A stretch of DNA of 64,000 bases from assembly GCA_008508345.1 (NCBI GenBank), contig QNGE01000960.1, positions 121,906-185,905 of the forward strand, written 5' to 3'. The notes under the pieces were generated by a model. It was not told the origin of the DNA, did no database searches, and saw only the letters and a list, made by a program, of their open reading frames with translations. The position numbers were made by a program, and so were the translations under genes. Numbering within the stretch: position 1 is the stretch's first letter; each line of letters starts with the position of its first letter. Positions 62,291 to 64,000 of this stretch are shown in pieces. The stretch comes from Paragonimus westermani (Eukaryota; Platyhelminthes; Trematoda; Plagiorchiida; Troglotrematidae).

Positions 62291-64000
62291 AATCATTTCT
62301 AAAGGTTACGAGCAGCGTAAAAGAAGGGTGAGAGGATCCAAGAAGTGACTGACCAATTTTATCCAGAGGACAAATTCCAGAAAACACAGGTCATCCAGAA
62401 CCAAAAATGGTTGAAACTCATTAGTCGAATCTCCGGTTAAATGGTAATAAAAGATGAATACGTTAACTGCGTAGCCGACTAAACTTACCGGTAGTAGAAG
62501 CAGAGCTATGAGAGACGCTGGCGTGTGATTATCGTCAGATGATGTCAACGAACTTACGAATTGCTGGGGCAAACATCTTAATGGTCGGGAGTCAGATATG
62601 CTATGGGTTAGCTGTCGGCATACCAACTATATCAGCTCCTGACGGACAGGAACTACCTGATTCAGTGCTCCGTTCGACTGACTCCCAGTCAGTGAATTCG
62701 GGGAAAGATGGTCAGAGAATATGACTGTCTTCTTCCCACCGGTCGTTGATTTGATAGGATATTTCACAAGATGGATTGAGTGCAAAGCCGTGATGAATCA
62801 CCTTGTTGCAGTGCATAAAATTCCAAGAAGCATTGTTGGTGAGGAATTCTGGAACTGTACAAAAACATAAGGATTCACTACAGCCAAAAAACGGCGTGAC
62901 AGAAAGAAGCGGACTGACAGTGAAAGAGTGGTCGATGGCCGAAAGAATGAACTGGGAGGAGATGACATCATTGGTTCTTTCAGCCCGCCCCTCTTCGGCC
63001 ACACAGAATAATGAGAGAGTTGGCGTTAGGGCTAACGAATGATGAACATTCCCCTGCCAAATGGTCAGAAAATTGACTGGTGGCTAAGCCAGTGGATGAA
63101 CGCGCATGACTTGTCGGAAATACGGAGGCTGGCTGTCTAAAATGTGGTAGTTGTTGCCATGTTATCCGCTGGATGCTGCGTGCTTTAACGTGGTTCAAGA
63201 TCAGAGTAAGCGATAGTCAGAATATCAGTGCAACACAACCCGGATCTAGGTAGTTCCTTGTAAGGTGGGGAGGTCTGTGTGTGGTAGTGGAATGCCAAGG
63301 CTCAGTATATTTGATCAGGATTAGGAACTGCGGACACCGATTTTACGGAAACTGGCTGTGAAAACCGTAGAGTACACCGATCTGGAATGAAGGCGTGTTA
63401 GATGTGCAAGCACTATTAATATCAGTACATAGATCATTGAGTGAACGAAGATAGTCTGAACAACACTTTCTGGGGTTAGAATAATCTTTATGAAGAAGGA
63501 CTGTGGTGCGGATATACAATCAAACTACATTACCCTTAGGCAGTTAGGCGAAGACACAGACCTAGGTGTCGAATAACTCGGGATAGAGTAAGAGAAGAAG
63601 AAATGGAGACCTATCTATACCATTTTCCATATCTGTTTCCATTTTAGGCACAAGATTTTCCATTACGTACTAAAGCAAATCACTTTGGTGCATTAGAATT
63701 TCCACCTTAGATTCTTGAACGTGACGGCAAGAACGCGCTTGGCCCAACTAACCGTAAGGGACGACCAATCTTAATTAGAGTGCTTCGCATTGGCTACTTT
63801 GGTAGAGGAAGTGGTTTGGGTTATTCGAGGGGTGTCAACGGATTTGCTTAATGAGAACGGCGGTAGCGGACAAAGTGGAGCACAGATCACCTGACCCTGT
63901 TCCTACTAATTCATCAAACCGCTGGCCGTATTGGTTCCTTTGACAGGTAAAGGGTTGCGAGTGGTTAGGGGTGTCTGTGAATCTCACGTCCAATAGGCGT
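62291..64000. other. region with no supported gene
   Basis: Short open frames on both strands (for example 62306-62626 -, with two hydrophobic stretches; 62803-63042 +) have no recognised domain or splice context. It may be continued remnants of the element upstream, or receptor intron. Confidence 0.3.

Overview
The window is eukaryotic nuclear DNA: small coding islands separated by kilobase-scale introns with GT/AG borders, many microsatellites, and decayed retroelements and tRNA-like short repeats. Gene families and retroelement wording suggest an invertebrate animal, most likely a flatworm (digenean-like). That taxonomic guess is inference; no single sequence here fixes it. There is no bacterial-style operon, rRNA, CRISPR array or convincing intact tRNA.

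Two protein-coding genes can be supported with phase-consistent exon chains. On the + strand, about 1.95-16.82 kb, six exons encode most of a DUF4139 (mucoidy-inhibitor MuiA-like, C. elegans F37C4.5-like) protein. Its N-terminal coiled-coil/DUF4140 part and its very last exon are not seen. On the - strand, about 55.98-25.55 kb, five exons encode the ligand-binding core, channel and C-terminus of an ionotropic glutamate receptor (iGluR) subunit resembling the NMDA/GluN3 type. Its amino-terminal domain and the start of S1 lie upstream (beyond 55.98 kb) and were not located. The two genes converge towards the 17-25 kb interval.

The receptor is the most interesting item. Ligand-binding landmarks are kept (an Arg in S1, a Ser-Ser pair and an Asp in S2). 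The pore is strongly altered: His sits at the Q/R/N selectivity position, and the normally near-invariant SYTANLAAF gate motif reads TWQANMTAF.

Other contents: an antisense Ty3/gypsy reverse-transcriptase fragment in a receptor intron (38.4 kb); a LINE reverse-transcriptase remnant (47.3-48.1 kb); a decayed Ty3/gypsy-like stretch (59.5-62.3 kb); a roughly 310-bp inverted repeat pair (52.66 and 54.85 kb); several dispersed repeat families; at least seven tRNA-like SINE-type fragments; and a 142-base assembly gap at 6.5 kb. The remaining sequence is intronic or intergenic, and nothing coding could be supported there.
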